This document shows positions 16,591-24,281 of a stretch of DNA of 26,900 nucleotides, piece by piece. Origin of the DNA: a virus; IMG/VR virus record IMGVR_UViG_3300037041_000455, positions 1 through 26,900 of that record. One strand, written 5' to 3'. The position numbers were made by a program, and so were the translations under genes. Below the pieces are notes generated by a model. That model had not been told where the DNA came from. It searched no databases and saw nothing but the letters and a program-made list of their open reading frames with translations. The stretch's first letter is position 1, and the number at the start of each line of letters is the position of its first letter.

Positions 16591-17163
16591 TTATGCGTTG
16601 GCCAGTGTAATAGTAACCGTAGTTGCCAGAATATCATCATTAGCAACTGCTTTTGATGCTGTAAACTTAGCAGCAGCAAACAGTGTTCCACCACCCGCCG
16701 TATTTGCCTTAACCGTAGGATCAGTTCCACCTCCAACCAATGCTGCACCATAAATGGTTTCACTGTCATTGAAGGTATAAAGAGCCTTATTTGCACTATT
16801 GGTAATACTCTGTGCAGTAGAAGCAGCTTCCACAAAGGCAACACGTGCAGCCTCGTCAACCTTTGCACTTACCTCAGTATATCCAGGTGCTGCATAGGTA
16901 TGCGTATTGAGAATTGTCGTGTTAGTGGAGAACAACGCAATATACCAAGTGGTTATCTGCGTTCCTCCATTAAACATAATGTTAAGCCAGGAGTTAAGAC
17001 CCTGATCAGTAATGAGATTATGCACTCTCTCATGATCAATCAACCTTCCATTACGATAAAGGTCAAAATCCCAGATTGAAGTAATCAAACCACTCAGACC
17101 GAGTTTTCTTCCTGCCATTTTAAAAGCATCCATAGAAACATTAGCTTTAGGTGCGAGTATCAT
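16591..17163 (-). CDS. Conserved phage virion protein, 190 aa
   Basis: It starts MILAPKANVSMDAFKM at 17163 with AAGGAGG upstream. The stretch at about residues 28-75 (WDFDLYRNGRLIDHERVHN, then LITDQGLNSWLNIMF and GGTQITTWYIALFS) is a pattern I recognise from small structural proteins of many phages. In these, a conserved N-terminal region is followed by an Ala/Thr/Ser-rich beta domain. The function of that family is not firmly known. The C-terminal 100 residues are mostly Ala, Thr and Val. It is separated by only 11 nt from the 251-aa gene before it. A head- or tail-surface role is inferred. Confidence 0.75.
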   Translation of the reverse strand: MILAPKANVSMDAFKMAGRKLGLSGLITSIWDFDLYRNGRLIDHERVHNLITDQGLNSWLNIMFNGGTQITTWYIALFSTNTTILNTHTYAAPGYTEVSAKVDEAARVAFVEAASTAQSITNSANKALYTFNDSETIYGAALVGGGTDPTVKANTAGGGTLFAAAKFTASKAVANDDILATTVTITLANA

Positions 17164-17174
17164 TTCATTCCTCC

Positions 17175-17930
17175 TTATGCCGTAGCAGGAAGTGTCAGAG
17201 TAAAGGTGTCAATCGTAATAGTCGCACCAGATCTGATACTTGTTGAAGTCATGTTAAGATCGGCACCCGATGTTGCAATAGTACCATCAATTCTGGGATA
17301 CAGGAAAGGTGTAGTATCTGCTGCACCTGCATCAGTAGCATTTGCATACAGTCTGAAGAATCCTGCCGTACCTGTCTGCACTGCCGTACCACTCCATACT
17401 TCAGTTGACAGTTTACTAATTGCTCCAGCAGATGCGGCACCGAACTCTAAACCAGCCGCGACAGCACCGGCAGTAAAAGTGGCACTTGAAACAGATATGG
17501 TAACAAGAAGAGTTGCTCCGCCAATGGATGTATCAGCATCAGCAGGTCTCGTTCCACTGTAAATCTTCAGTACACCATCTTTAAAAACATCTTTCAAAGA
17601 ACCACCAGTCAGGCAAACCAAAGTTGCCTTAACACCCGACGCTGCATCTACTGCAAGAGGAGTACCAGAAACTGTAATCTGTCCAGCAAGAACTTCTGTT
17701 GCAATGAAAGGTCCATGAATACCTAACATTCCTGCGGCAAAGCCATAGGAAAGAATAGAATCTCCTGCGGTAAATCCTTTAGTGATGAACAGAGATGCTG
17801 CATCCGTAAACGTACTAGTGGATGCTCCCTTGATATCAGCATTAGTTCCTGCCGTGTAAGTAGCGACATGCCTTACAGGAACTCCACCAAGCATCTTATT
17901 CCTCAAATGCGTAGAAAAAGTAAGAGCCAT
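17175..17930 (-). CDS. Hypothetical Ala/Thr/Gly-rich virion protein, 251 aa
   Basis: The ATG at 17930 follows the nozzle-like gene by 12 nt, with a GGAGG-type binding site. The protein is rich in Ala, Thr, Ser and Gly with beta-strand alternation (FTAGDSILSYGFAAG at about 50-66, KIYSGTRPADADTSIGGATL at about 122-142). The phrase YSGTRPADAD is shared with small structural proteins in other podovirus-like phages. No enzyme motif, signal peptide or membrane span is seen. From its place between the tail-tube-end protein and the appendage genes it may be part of the tail hub or a surface protein. Confidence 0.75.
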   Translation of the reverse strand: MALTFSTHLRNKMLGGVPVRHVATYTAGTNADIKGASTSTFTDAASLFITKGFTAGDSILSYGFAAGMLGIHGPFIATEVLAGQITVSGTPLAVDAASGVKATLVCLTGGSLKDVFKDGVLKIYSGTRPADADTSIGGATLLVTISVSSATFTAGAVAAGLEFGAASAGAISKLSTEVWSGTAVQTGTAGFFRLYANATDAGAADTTPFLYPRIDGTIATSGADLNMTSTSIRSGATITIDTFTLTLPATA

Positions 17931-17942
17931 TGTTAAATCCTC

Positions 17943-18836
17943 CTATTCATTTATCAAACAGTAATATGTGTTATTCAAAAACGCTGCTGAACCAAAGGTC
18001 CCTTCAGGATATGTAAGTTTCTTTTCAGTTACCTCACTCACCCTGCCTCCAGGCATCCCTATGCAAATACTCCTAGTTGAAGTCCACATAGCAACCTGCC
18101 CAGTGTACTCTCCCGCAAGAACCTGTCCTCCAGGAGCGTTTAAGTCTGTTCCTTCTATAGAAGGATAATCGTGTACTTTATTCTGAACTATCTCTCCTGG
18201 ATCTGTACCTTTAAGGAAATAGGCACAGTTTTCAGTTGAGATGTATAACCCGTCTTCTACCGAGATAATCATCCGAAGTCTAGAATTAAACTGAAACATA
18301 TTCTTAGCTAAGTCAAACCAACTAAATGCAAAAGGTTCTGAAAACCAAAGAACATTATCTGCAGCAATCCAAATTCTTCCAGCATGATAAGCAACAAGAT
18401 GGCCAATAGGAGGATTACTAAATCGTCGATAGGTGGTAGGACCAACATACGCTTCACCAATCCAACTTCCTGCTACGTCATTATCCACCTTACCTATTTG
18501 CTGCCCATTGACCCAGTAAATAACACCATTAACTGACACACAACGCATTTTAAGATTCTGCACAATTCCAGTGGCAATTAGTCGCGCCGTTAAATCAGGA
18601 AACAGGAGATACATACTGTCAGCAACCAAATACAATCCCCTCTCGCCATTACTGTAAAGTGAATTGCAGTTAGTAGTGATCCCCGCAGTAACAAAGTTCT
18701 TTCTTCTTGAAACTCTACCAGAGTCATCAATGTCCACATTATAAGCATTTGCCAAATCTGTATCTTCAATTCGAGAAGGATCTACCTTGTTATTTACTCC
18801 GGTAGTTCCCTTGAAGAGTTCGAATGGTTTCTGCAT
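17943..18836 (-). CDS. Tail nozzle / stabilisation-like protein, 297 aa
   Basis: The start is placed at ATG 18836, whose A is shared with the TGA of the adaptor gene (TGATG). GGAG lies 6 nt upstream. A TTG four codons earlier is possible but unneeded. The N-terminus, PFELFKGTTGVNNKVDP followed by DTDLANAYNVDIDDSGRVSRR, is the characteristic opening of phage tail accessory proteins of the P22 gp10 / nozzle type. These form a beta-propeller-like ring below the adaptor. The rest has repeated short blades (GLYLVADSMYLLFPD, GVIYWVNGQQIGKVD, RIWIAADNVLWFSEP, GLYISTENCAYFLKG), consistent with a propeller. Its place directly after the adaptor supports this. Confidence 0.8.
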   Translation of the reverse strand: MQKPFELFKGTTGVNNKVDPSRIEDTDLANAYNVDIDDSGRVSRRKNFVTAGITTNCNSLYSNGERGLYLVADSMYLLFPDLTARLIATGIVQNLKMRCVSVNGVIYWVNGQQIGKVDNDVAGSWIGEAYVGPTTYRRFSNPPIGHLVAYHAGRIWIAADNVLWFSEPFAFSWFDLAKNMFQFNSRLRMIISVEDGLYISTENCAYFLKGTDPGEIVQNKVHDYPSIEGTDLNAPGGQVLAGEYTGQVAMWTSTRSICIGMPGGRVSEVTEKKLTYPEGTFGSAAFLNNTYYCLINE

Positions 18837-19468
18837 CACTGACTCCAAACAGATGTTCCGACGTTAGAACGTCTTCTATGCGCCCATGCACTGAGTTTAG
18901 CCATTCCAACCTTTGCCAAGTTGGTAAACATTGTAGTGTTTATCTTTTCCTGTTCTAAACCGTCCTCAATATAACTGTAAAGAATAGAAGCCGCTTTGAA
19001 ACAAATGGTCTCCCTATGTACCATCTCAGGAATATCAGTGGGAGTATCCGTGTCATTAACTAAAGTAGCAGGGTAATTGTAACCTATGCAAGTTAAAGCT
19101 TTGGCAGTAGAAGGAATAGGAAGATAGTATAAAACATTTCCTTCTTGTGCTAAATCCTCTATGTCACCAACTACAGTTACGTCAGGGTGCTTGGTTACGA
19201 GTTGCTCGAGACCTCCATCAAGCAATGACATTGCACCTTCAGTATCTCCTATATATCTAAGCCGCCCAGAAAAACCAGATGGAAAGTTCACATAGAAAAC
19301 ACTTGTGCTTGTAGTAACTGTAAAAAGGACTTTTAACGAGGGAAGAACGACATCTTCTGAAATCTGCTGCACAGCCTCGTTTATTGCATCAGGTATAGTG
19401 ATGAGGATATTCGAACTTTGATCCATCACTAATGCTTTAACTTCCCTTTGAAGCTCAGAAAAGTTCAT
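18836..19468 (-). CDS. Head-tail adaptor-like protein, 210 aa
   Basis: It starts MNFSELQREVKALVMD at 19468 with GGGAG about 10 nt upstream. The N-terminal helices (NFSELQREVKAL, DAINEAVQQISEDV), the beta part in the middle and a helical end (FKAASILYSYIEDGLEQEK) match small adaptor proteins that dock under the portal in P22/SU10-like podoviruses. The order adaptor then nozzle is the usual one. It is separated from the 201-aa gene by a gap carrying palindromic element D. The assignment is by pattern and order; sequence similarity to a named adaptor was not tested. Confidence 0.72.
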   Translation of the reverse strand: MNFSELQREVKALVMDQSSNILITIPDAINEAVQQISEDVVLPSLKVLFTVTTSTSVFYVNFPSGFSGRLRYIGDTEGAMSLLDGGLEQLVTKHPDVTVVGDIEDLAQEGNVLYYLPIPSTAKALTCIGYNYPATLVNDTDTPTDIPEMVHRETICFKAASILYSYIEDGLEQEKINTTMFTNLAKVGMAKLSAWAHRRRSNVGTSVWSQ

Positions 19469-19490
19469 GACTCGGATACTCCCATTTAAT

Positions 19491-19519
19491 CAGATCCGTC
19501 CAAAAATCGGACGAATCTT
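19491..19519. repeat. 29-bp palindromic element, copy D
   Basis: On the plus strand it reads CAGATCCGTCCAAA, centre A, ATCGGACGAATCTT. Inner arms GTCC/GGAC and outer AGAT/ATCT pair. It occupies the 55-nt gap between the stop codon of the 201-aa gene (19524) and the start of the adaptor gene (19468). Confidence 0.78.
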
Positions 19520-19523
19520 ACAA

Positions 19524-20129
19524 TTAAACATCAACCTCTTCCCACATAAAATGGAACTGGAAACATGCAGTTGTTGCCAGCGTCGTAAACGTAGCCAACG
19601 TACGCCCAGGCTTAAGCACAATGCTTCCTTTAAGGTCAACAAGACAAGGACCAACCGAGCCCATAGACGATGTAGCAACAGTACCATAAGTCCCATACGT
19701 CCTTATCTGCAACGGAGTAACAATAGTTGCCCCGTCATCAGCATACACAGCCAGCGAAGCACTCTCGCCATCAAGACAATTGTGCACAGTAACTCCAGCT
19801 GCGGGTGCTGCAATAGTACCAGACATAAGTCCGATGGTACCTGCCGCATCAGAAGCAATCATCAAACTCCAACCAAACTCATGCACAATTACGTTCTTGC
19901 TACTAGTTGACAAGTTTGATATGCACAGTCCAGTAAACGTGCCAGCAACACCAGCCGTTGTTGCTACTTTAGTGGCATTACAAGCAGTAAACATCCTGCC
20001 TTCGAGTACCGCAGAAGAATACTTACCACCTCCACCAACCACACGAAGGTTACCAAACTCATCAGTAGCCAACGGATTAACTGTACCTGATGCTGCTGTA
20101 ATAGGTCCAACTCTTCCTTCAACCTTCAT
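19524..20129 (-). CDS. Hypothetical small virion protein, 201 aa
   Basis: The ATG at 20129 has GGAGG upstream and is 15 nt after the third paralogue. It begins MKVEGRVGPITAASGTVNPL followed by a Gly run (VVGGGG at about 30-36). The rest is Ala/Thr/Val-rich beta sequence with an aromatic ending (FQFHFMWEEVDV). The make-up is like the three paralogues upstream, but no clear alignment is visible by eye. A capsid decoration or head-fibre role is possible from its place between the capsid and adaptor genes. No family name is claimed. Confidence 0.75.
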   Translation of the reverse strand: MKVEGRVGPITAASGTVNPLATDEFGNLRVVGGGGKYSSAVLEGRMFTACNATKVATTAGVAGTFTGLCISNLSTSSKNVIVHEFGWSLMIASDAAGTIGLMSGTIAAPAAGVTVHNCLDGESASLAVYADDGATIVTPLQIRTYGTYGTVATSSMGSVGPCLVDLKGSIVLKPGRTLATFTTLATTACFQFHFMWEEVDV

Positions 20130-20144
20130 TTCAACCTCCTGTTA

Positions 20145-20657
20145 TTAAGGAATAATGCTGATAAGCATCATTACCTGAACTTGACCAATAATTATAGTTG
20201 CTACCTTAGGAAAGATGGCAATAGCAGGAACATTGGTACTTGCTCCTACAATCAGATTACCACCTTCGATAAAGGTACCTGATACCTGCGAATCAACAAA
20301 GTCTCCAGCGGTCGGATAGTATCTTCCAATCGTGGTTGCAGTAATGTCCTCTGCCTCAACAAAAGCATCATCATTTGTGACTGTAGCAACTCCTCCTGTA
20401 GTAACAGAATCAGTTGCTAAAGTACACAACCCTAATTCAAGGGTAGTGGCAGTGGTAAACGCAGTCAACACGTTTACCATTATGCCACTAATAATAATCT
20501 GCTGATCAGTTGTAGGAAAAGAGAACAATACGCAGGCTTTGTTTTTCAACCCAGAAACATCAAATCCATCGACAACCTTAGACATGATCCAATAAGGATC
20601 ACCAGCAAGATTGGTACGAAGATCAGTGCGTCTGTAGTCCTGCACAGTTGTACTCAT
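20145..20657 (-). CDS. Tandem paralogue 3 of a small virion protein, 170 aa
   Basis: It starts MSTTVQDYRRTDLRTN. It shares the opening DYRR[ST]D.RTN, the block VSGLKNKACVLFSFP and the ending VATIIIGQVQVMMLISIIP with the two genes directly upstream (20667-21194 and 21206-21739). It is the most diverged of the three. For example it has GDPYWIMSKVVDG where the others have NPFWLTSAVVDG or TPFWISSAVVDA. Predicted beta-rich, no membrane segment. Copies in tandem after the capsid gene suggest surface decoration proteins that could form a hetero-oligomer. Confidence 0.8.
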   Translation of the reverse strand: MSTTVQDYRRTDLRTNLAGDPYWIMSKVVDGFDVSGLKNKACVLFSFPTTDQQIIISGIMVNVLTAFTTATTLELGLCTLATDSVTTGGVATVTNDDAFVEAEDITATTIGRYYPTAGDFVDSQVSGTFIEGGNLIVGASTNVPAIAIFPKVATIIIGQVQVMMLISIIP

Positions 20658-20666
20658 TTCTACCTC

Positions 20667-21194
20667 CTACGTACCAGGAATAATACTCACAAGCAGGTGC
20701 AACTGAGCTTTACCTACAATGATAGTTGCAACTTTGGGAGTCAAGGCAATGCAAGGAACTGCCGCAGCGATACCAGTAATCATGTTGTTATTAGCAACAT
20801 GCGTACCAGCTGCACGAGCAGTAAGCCAATCACTTGACGTAGCTCCATACCAACCAATCGTGGTAGCATCTATAGTAGAAGCTGTAGGAATCAACTGGTT
20901 AACAGTTCCTACAAGCGTGGCATCACCTGCCGTAGTCACGGCATCAGTTAACAGCGTGTAGATACCAACATCAATAGTGGTAGTTGCCGTGAAACCTAAG
21001 ATAATGTGAAGCCACACATCCCAGATGATAATCTTCTCTCCTGCTTTGGGAAAGGAAAACAGTACACAAGCCTTGTCAGCAAGACCAGATACAGCTGCTC
21101 CATCCACAACCGCAGAAGTAAGCCAGAACGGATTCTCCAGCGCATTAGTACGCTGATCAGTTCTTCGATAATCCTGAATCGTTGCAGTTGACAT
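20667..21194 (-). CDS. Tandem paralogue 2 of a small virion protein, 175 aa
   Basis: It starts MSTATIQDYRRTDQRTN. It is closely related to the gene before it across the N-terminal 55 residues (NALENPFWLTSAVVDGAAVS, then KACVLFSFPKAGEKIIIWD) and the last 50 residues (WLTARAAGTH ... VPCIALTPKVATIIVGK ... IIPGT). The middle third differs more. A gap of 11 nt and a GGAGG site precede it. The conserved ends with a variable middle suggest the ends make a shared fold or interface. Function unknown; a decoration role is inferred. Confidence 0.8.
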   Translation of the reverse strand: MSTATIQDYRRTDQRTNALENPFWLTSAVVDGAAVSGLADKACVLFSFPKAGEKIIIWDVWLHIILGFTATTTIDVGIYTLLTDAVTTAGDATLVGTVNQLIPTASTIDATTIGWYGATSSDWLTARAAGTHVANNNMITGIAAAVPCIALTPKVATIIVGKAQLHLLVSIIPGT

Positions 21195-21205
21195 CTATAA
21201 ACCTC

Positions 21206-21739
21206 CTATGTTCCAGGAATAACGGCAATCTGCATGTGAACCTGGATCTTCCCAACAATTACTGTTGCAGTGCCAAAAGTTAATGTTACACAAGGAACAG
21301 TAGAAGCTGCCCCCGTAAGAAGATTTGCTGCCGCCGTATGCGTTCCTGCAGCCCTTGCAGTCAACCATGTATTTGCCGCAGCAGGCGTATACCAAGCTGC
21401 AGTAATGGCAGTAAAGTTAGCATTGGTCATGAAGTTGTCAGTAGTTGCTCCTGCGTACGTCATGGTTCCTGCAGTAGTAACTGCGTCTGTTGCAATAGTT
21501 CCATAACCAACTTTAATAGTCGTTAACGATGTAAATCCTGTGATAATCTGGCAAGCAATATCCCAAATTATAGTTTTCTCGCCCTCCTTAGGAAAGGAGA
21601 ACAAAAGACATGCTTTGTCCTTCAGACCTGCTACTGCCGCCGCATCAACAACTGCCGAGGAAATCCAGAACGGAGTTTCCAAAGCATTCGTACGGAGGTC
21701 AGATCGTCTGTAATCTGCAATCGTAGCTGTAGTAGCCAT
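21206..21739 (-). CDS. Tandem paralogue 1 of a small virion protein, 177 aa
   Basis: It starts MATTATIADYRRSDLRTN at 21739 with AAGGAGG upstream. It is the first of three tandem copies. Shared parts are the DYRR..RTNALE.PFW opening, KACLLFSFPKEGEKTIIWD at about 41-60, WLTARAAGTH near 125, and the ending VGKIQVHMQIAVIPGT. It is Ala/Thr-rich and beta-like. It follows the 136-aa gene by 12 nt, in the same transcription unit as the major capsid gene. The copies most likely arose by gene duplication. Confidence 0.8.
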   Translation of the reverse strand: MATTATIADYRRSDLRTNALETPFWISSAVVDAAAVAGLKDKACLLFSFPKEGEKTIIWDIACQIITGFTSLTTIKVGYGTIATDAVTTAGTMTYAGATTDNFMTNANFTAITAAWYTPAAANTWLTARAAGTHTAAANLLTGAASTVPCVTLTFGTATVIVGKIQVHMQIAVIPGT

Positions 21740-21751
21740 TTTCTAACCTCC

Positions 21752-22162
21752 TTAGTGAATTACGGTGTAATCACAGAAGATTCTGTAAGTACCCAAGGTT
21801 GTGGCCGCACCTGCAGCAAAGGTTAAGGTAATGATTCCAGTAGCGTCACTGAAATACTTCCCATCGAAAGTAACCAGTGTATCACTCTGAGCCCTTTTGA
21901 GACCTACAACAGTCGGATTGGCAATATCAGTCGTAATGAAACCGTTAGTCACGGCAGTCTCTGAATTACCAGTCCAACCAACTGTACAAGTTGTGGGTTC
22001 CACGTTAGTCGCAACAGTAACCTGCAGCCAGACAGCCCTAACAAAGGCGTATTTCGGAATCCGGATCAAGTTATATGTCGCGTCCGACGGACTTATCACA
22101 AGCTTGCTCTTAGCAAGTCTCAGATTATCCGCAAAAGCATTAGTGTAAAAATCAGTCGCCAT
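21752..22162 (-). CDS. Small virion protein after the capsid gene, 136 aa
   Basis: It starts MATDFYTNAFADNLRLAKSK at 22162 with TGGAGG upstream. The mid part, IRIPKYAFVRAVWLQVTVAT and TCTVGWTGN, has the same beta pattern as the IIIWDVWLHIILGFTATTTI blocks of the three downstream paralogues. It may be a distant member of the same group, but this is a weak visual match. It lies 14 nt after the major capsid gene. A head decoration or cement role is the best guess from place, size and composition. Confidence 0.72.
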   Translation of the reverse strand: MATDFYTNAFADNLRLAKSKLVISPSDATYNLIRIPKYAFVRAVWLQVTVATNVEPTTCTVGWTGNSETAVTNGFITTDIANPTVVGLKRAQSDTLVTFDGKYFSDATGIITLTFAAGAATTLGTYRIFCDYTVIH

Positions 22163-22176
22163 TTGCTAAACCTCCA

Positions 22177-23229
22177 TTAACCGATCGCTGCGCCGTAAGA
22201 AGATCCGACAATCACGCCGTAGTCTTCGGAGTTAAAGATGGACTTAGCCATACCGAAGATACCACCACCTCTAACCATCATGAAGCGGTCTGCATCCTTC
22301 TGGTAAGGAACAAAGGACATCGTAGTTGACTTGGAATCTCCAGCGCCACCCCAGCCGAACACAGCAGCCTGGCAACCAAGCAGGATGTTTCTGTAGACGC
22401 CAGTATACGGGGATCTAATACGATCAGATTTGGAGATCAGCATACCATTATACTCAATCTCGACACCCGGAACTGCCAGTTTATTAGCCGACCGAAGCAG
22501 ATCGCCCCACTGCCCGACGTTAGTATTCTCACGAAGAGCGTCGAAAACGTAGGTATGAAGAATGACTCTGAAATAACTTCTACCCCCGATCTTGAGAGGG
22601 CGAACTTTGTAACAGTTCGTACCTGCGATAGGCAGTTCAGCACGCTGTTTCATCCTGTTAAGGAAGGTCAGATCGAGCATATCTGCACTGGTCATAGATG
22701 CTTCAGCAACATCATTCATCTTCAGTGCGTGGTAGGTAGTGGGTGCGGTAATAGCCGTTCCGAACGTACCCTTACCAGCAACGACATTATACGCAGTATC
22801 ACCACAAAGAACTGCAAAAGCATAGTCAGACAGTTTTGCCGCCCACCAATCCTGGAGTCCGTTCTTCCCTTCTTCCATAAGATTATAAGGAATTCTCTGC
22901 TCTTCCATCTTACCACCAGTATCAACTGCGTGGTTAAGTTCTTCGATCGTAACAGCGAAATTCTTGAAGACCAGTTTCTCTTCATTTCCTTCCACCACAT
23001 CATTTCCCTGAATACCCGCACCAGTCAAAGGCAGACGAAGACCAAATGTCAACGTATCACCCTCGCCTTTGGCAAGTTCAGTCTTCATTTGAATAATAGC
23101 ATTACTGTCTTTGCCCGTAAGATCATTGAACTCAGTTGCGGGAAGCAGAATACTAAAAAGGTCACGTGCCCACTTTTTTCTGGTAAGGGCATCTCCTGTC
23201 AAGAATTGCGTTTTCGGATTTCCGGCCAT
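22177..23229 (-). CDS. Major capsid protein, N4-gp56 (DUF4043) family, 350 aa
   Basis: It starts MAGNPKTQFLTGDALTRKKW at 23229 with AAGGAGA upstream. Residues 55-84 (GEGDTLTFGLRLPLTGAGIQ, then GNDVVEGNEEK) and 85-130 with VTIEELNHAV carry the signature of the N4-gp56 type of major capsid protein, an HK97-fold family found in many podoviruses. The length of 350 aa is usual. The C-terminus (FGMAKSIFNSEDYGVIVGSS) also fits this family. The gene follows the scaffold-like gene by 13 nt and precedes small decoration-like genes, the standard head-module order. It forms the icosahedral shell. Confidence 0.92.
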   Translation of the reverse strand: MAGNPKTQFLTGDALTRKKWARDLFSILLPATEFNDLTGKDSNAIIQMKTELAKGEGDTLTFGLRLPLTGAGIQGNDVVEGNEEKLVFKNFAVTIEELNHAVDTGGKMEEQRIPYNLMEEGKNGLQDWWAAKLSDYAFAVLCGDTAYNVVAGKGTFGTAITAPTTYHALKMNDVAEASMTSADMLDLTFLNRMKQRAELPIAGTNCYKVRPLKIGGRSYFRVILHTYVFDALRENTNVGQWGDLLRSANKLAVPGVEIEYNGMLISKSDRIRSPYTGVYRNILLGCQAAVFGWGGAGDSKSTTMSFVPYQKDADRFMMVRGGGIFGMAKSIFNSEDYGVIVGSSYGAAIG

Positions 23230-23242
23230 TGCTTATCTCCTT

Positions 23243-24199
23243 TTAAGGTAAATCGTTCTTGAGATACCTTTCATAAATATCTCGAGGAACTTTCGTTAAA
23301 TCTTCTTCATCCATGTTATCAATCTTAGCAGAGGTCCATCCTCCACCATCCTTGCCACTTCCCCCCGGTAAGTCTTGAAGACTCATCGCCTGCTCTTTCG
23401 GCTTTTTCTCGTCAGCCTTTTCAGGTTTGTCTTCAATTTTAGCATCTTTCAAAGCTGCCTTAAGATCAATCTTCTCAATATCAACTTTTGCTTTAGGCTT
23501 TTCCTCTTGTTCCGTATAAGCAGGATGGTACTTCTTCACTAAATCATACATGTATTTGTAAGGATTAGGAAGTGACCAGATTTCTCTTTCAACCTCAGTC
23601 ATCGTCTGAGTGAAATCTCCACCTTTCTGCGAAACATGGTACTTAGCCAACGCAGTGATCATATCGTCGAAGTTACGTTGGGAGACAACGGTTTCAATAT
23701 CCTCGTACCGAGGATTAACCTTCATCACCTCCAACATATCTCCGAGTGTTGACAACCGCCTTTCGTAGTTGACACGAGCAACGTCTTCTTGATCCTTACG
23801 ACTCTTCTCATCGTCTTCATCTATGAGTCCTTTGTCTTTAAGAATCTTATTAAGCCTTTCGTACTCCGATGTGACCTTATTCAGTTCAGCTTTCTGAGCT
23901 CGGGCGATCTCCCTGAGTTCCCGTACTTCTTCGTCGTCCTGTATAGCCTCTTTCTTTTCCTCAGGTTTAACAGGTTCATCCTTCTTTACTTCCCCTTCTT
24001 CTTTTTTGGGATCTCCACCTTCTTTGGAGTCTCCTTCTTTACCTTCTTCACTTTTTGCTTCGCCACCTTTGTCATCCCCCTCCTTTACTTCAGATTCTTT
24101 TGCGGAGTCTTCGACTTTGGTGCCAACCTCAAGCGATGCCGCTAATTCGCGTTCGGCTTCATCTTGCATTGTCATCAATTCCTCTGCTGTAAACGACAT
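23243..24199 (-). CDS. Scaffold-like protein, 318 aa
   Basis: It starts MSFTAEELMTMQDEAERELA at 24199 with GGAGG upstream. Residues about 28-90 are an extremely charged, low-complexity Lys/Glu/Asp/Gly run. Residues 91-125 (EVRELREIARAQKAELNKVT and on) look like a coiled coil. The middle is helical (RNFDDMITALAKYHVSQKGG), followed by a second Lys/Glu-rich run at about 232-275. This pattern is typical of capsid scaffolding proteins, which assemble inside the procapsid and leave later. Its place between the portal and the major capsid protein supports it. No protease motif is seen. Confidence 0.8.
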   Translation of the reverse strand: MSFTAEELMTMQDEAERELAASLEVGTKVEDSAKESEVKEGDDKGGEAKSEEGKEGDSKEGGDPKKEEGEVKKDEPVKPEEKKEAIQDDEEVRELREIARAQKAELNKVTSEYERLNKILKDKGLIDEDDEKSRKDQEDVARVNYERRLSTLGDMLEVMKVNPRYEDIETVVSQRNFDDMITALAKYHVSQKGGDFTQTMTEVEREIWSLPNPYKYMYDLVKKYHPAYTEQEEKPKAKVDIEKIDLKAALKDAKIEDKPEKADEKKPKEQAMSLQDLPGGSGKDGGGWTSAKIDNMDEEDLTKVPRDIYERYLKNDLP

Positions 24200-24226
24200 A
24201 CTTAAATTCCCTCCTCCAATTAAAGT

Positions 24227-24280
24227 TTATTTAGGTTTCTTAGTTCTCTTACCTTTACCACCACTTCCACATTTAGCCAT
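24227..24280 (-). CDS. 17-codon basic minigene MAKCGSGGKGKRTKKPK
   Basis: In the 82-nt space between portal and scaffold there is an ATG at 24280 with GGAGG 6 nt upstream and an open frame ending in TAA at 24227. The binding site overlaps the portal stop codon, which is 1 nt before the ATG, so it would be translated by coupling. The product is Lys/Gly-rich with one Cys. Very short basic Gly/Lys proteins beside the portal occur in related phages, to my knowledge. The well-placed binding site argues against chance, but expression is unproven. Confidence 0.6.
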   Translation of the reverse strand: MAKCGSGGKGKRTKKPK

Positions 24281-24281
24281 C

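Noticed and set aside
18837-18848. TTG start giving four extra residues for the nozzle-like gene
   Set aside because: The ATG at 18836 has GGAG at 6 nt and forms a TGATG overlap with the adaptor stop, the more usual arrangement.
5237-19519. 29-bp repeats as CRISPR repeats
   Set aside because: Length is CRISPR-like, but copies are kilobases apart apart from one pair, with no regular spacers.
5237-19519. Palindromes as classical rho-independent terminators
   Set aside because: None is followed by a run of T in the transcript direction, and the arms are only moderately GC-rich.
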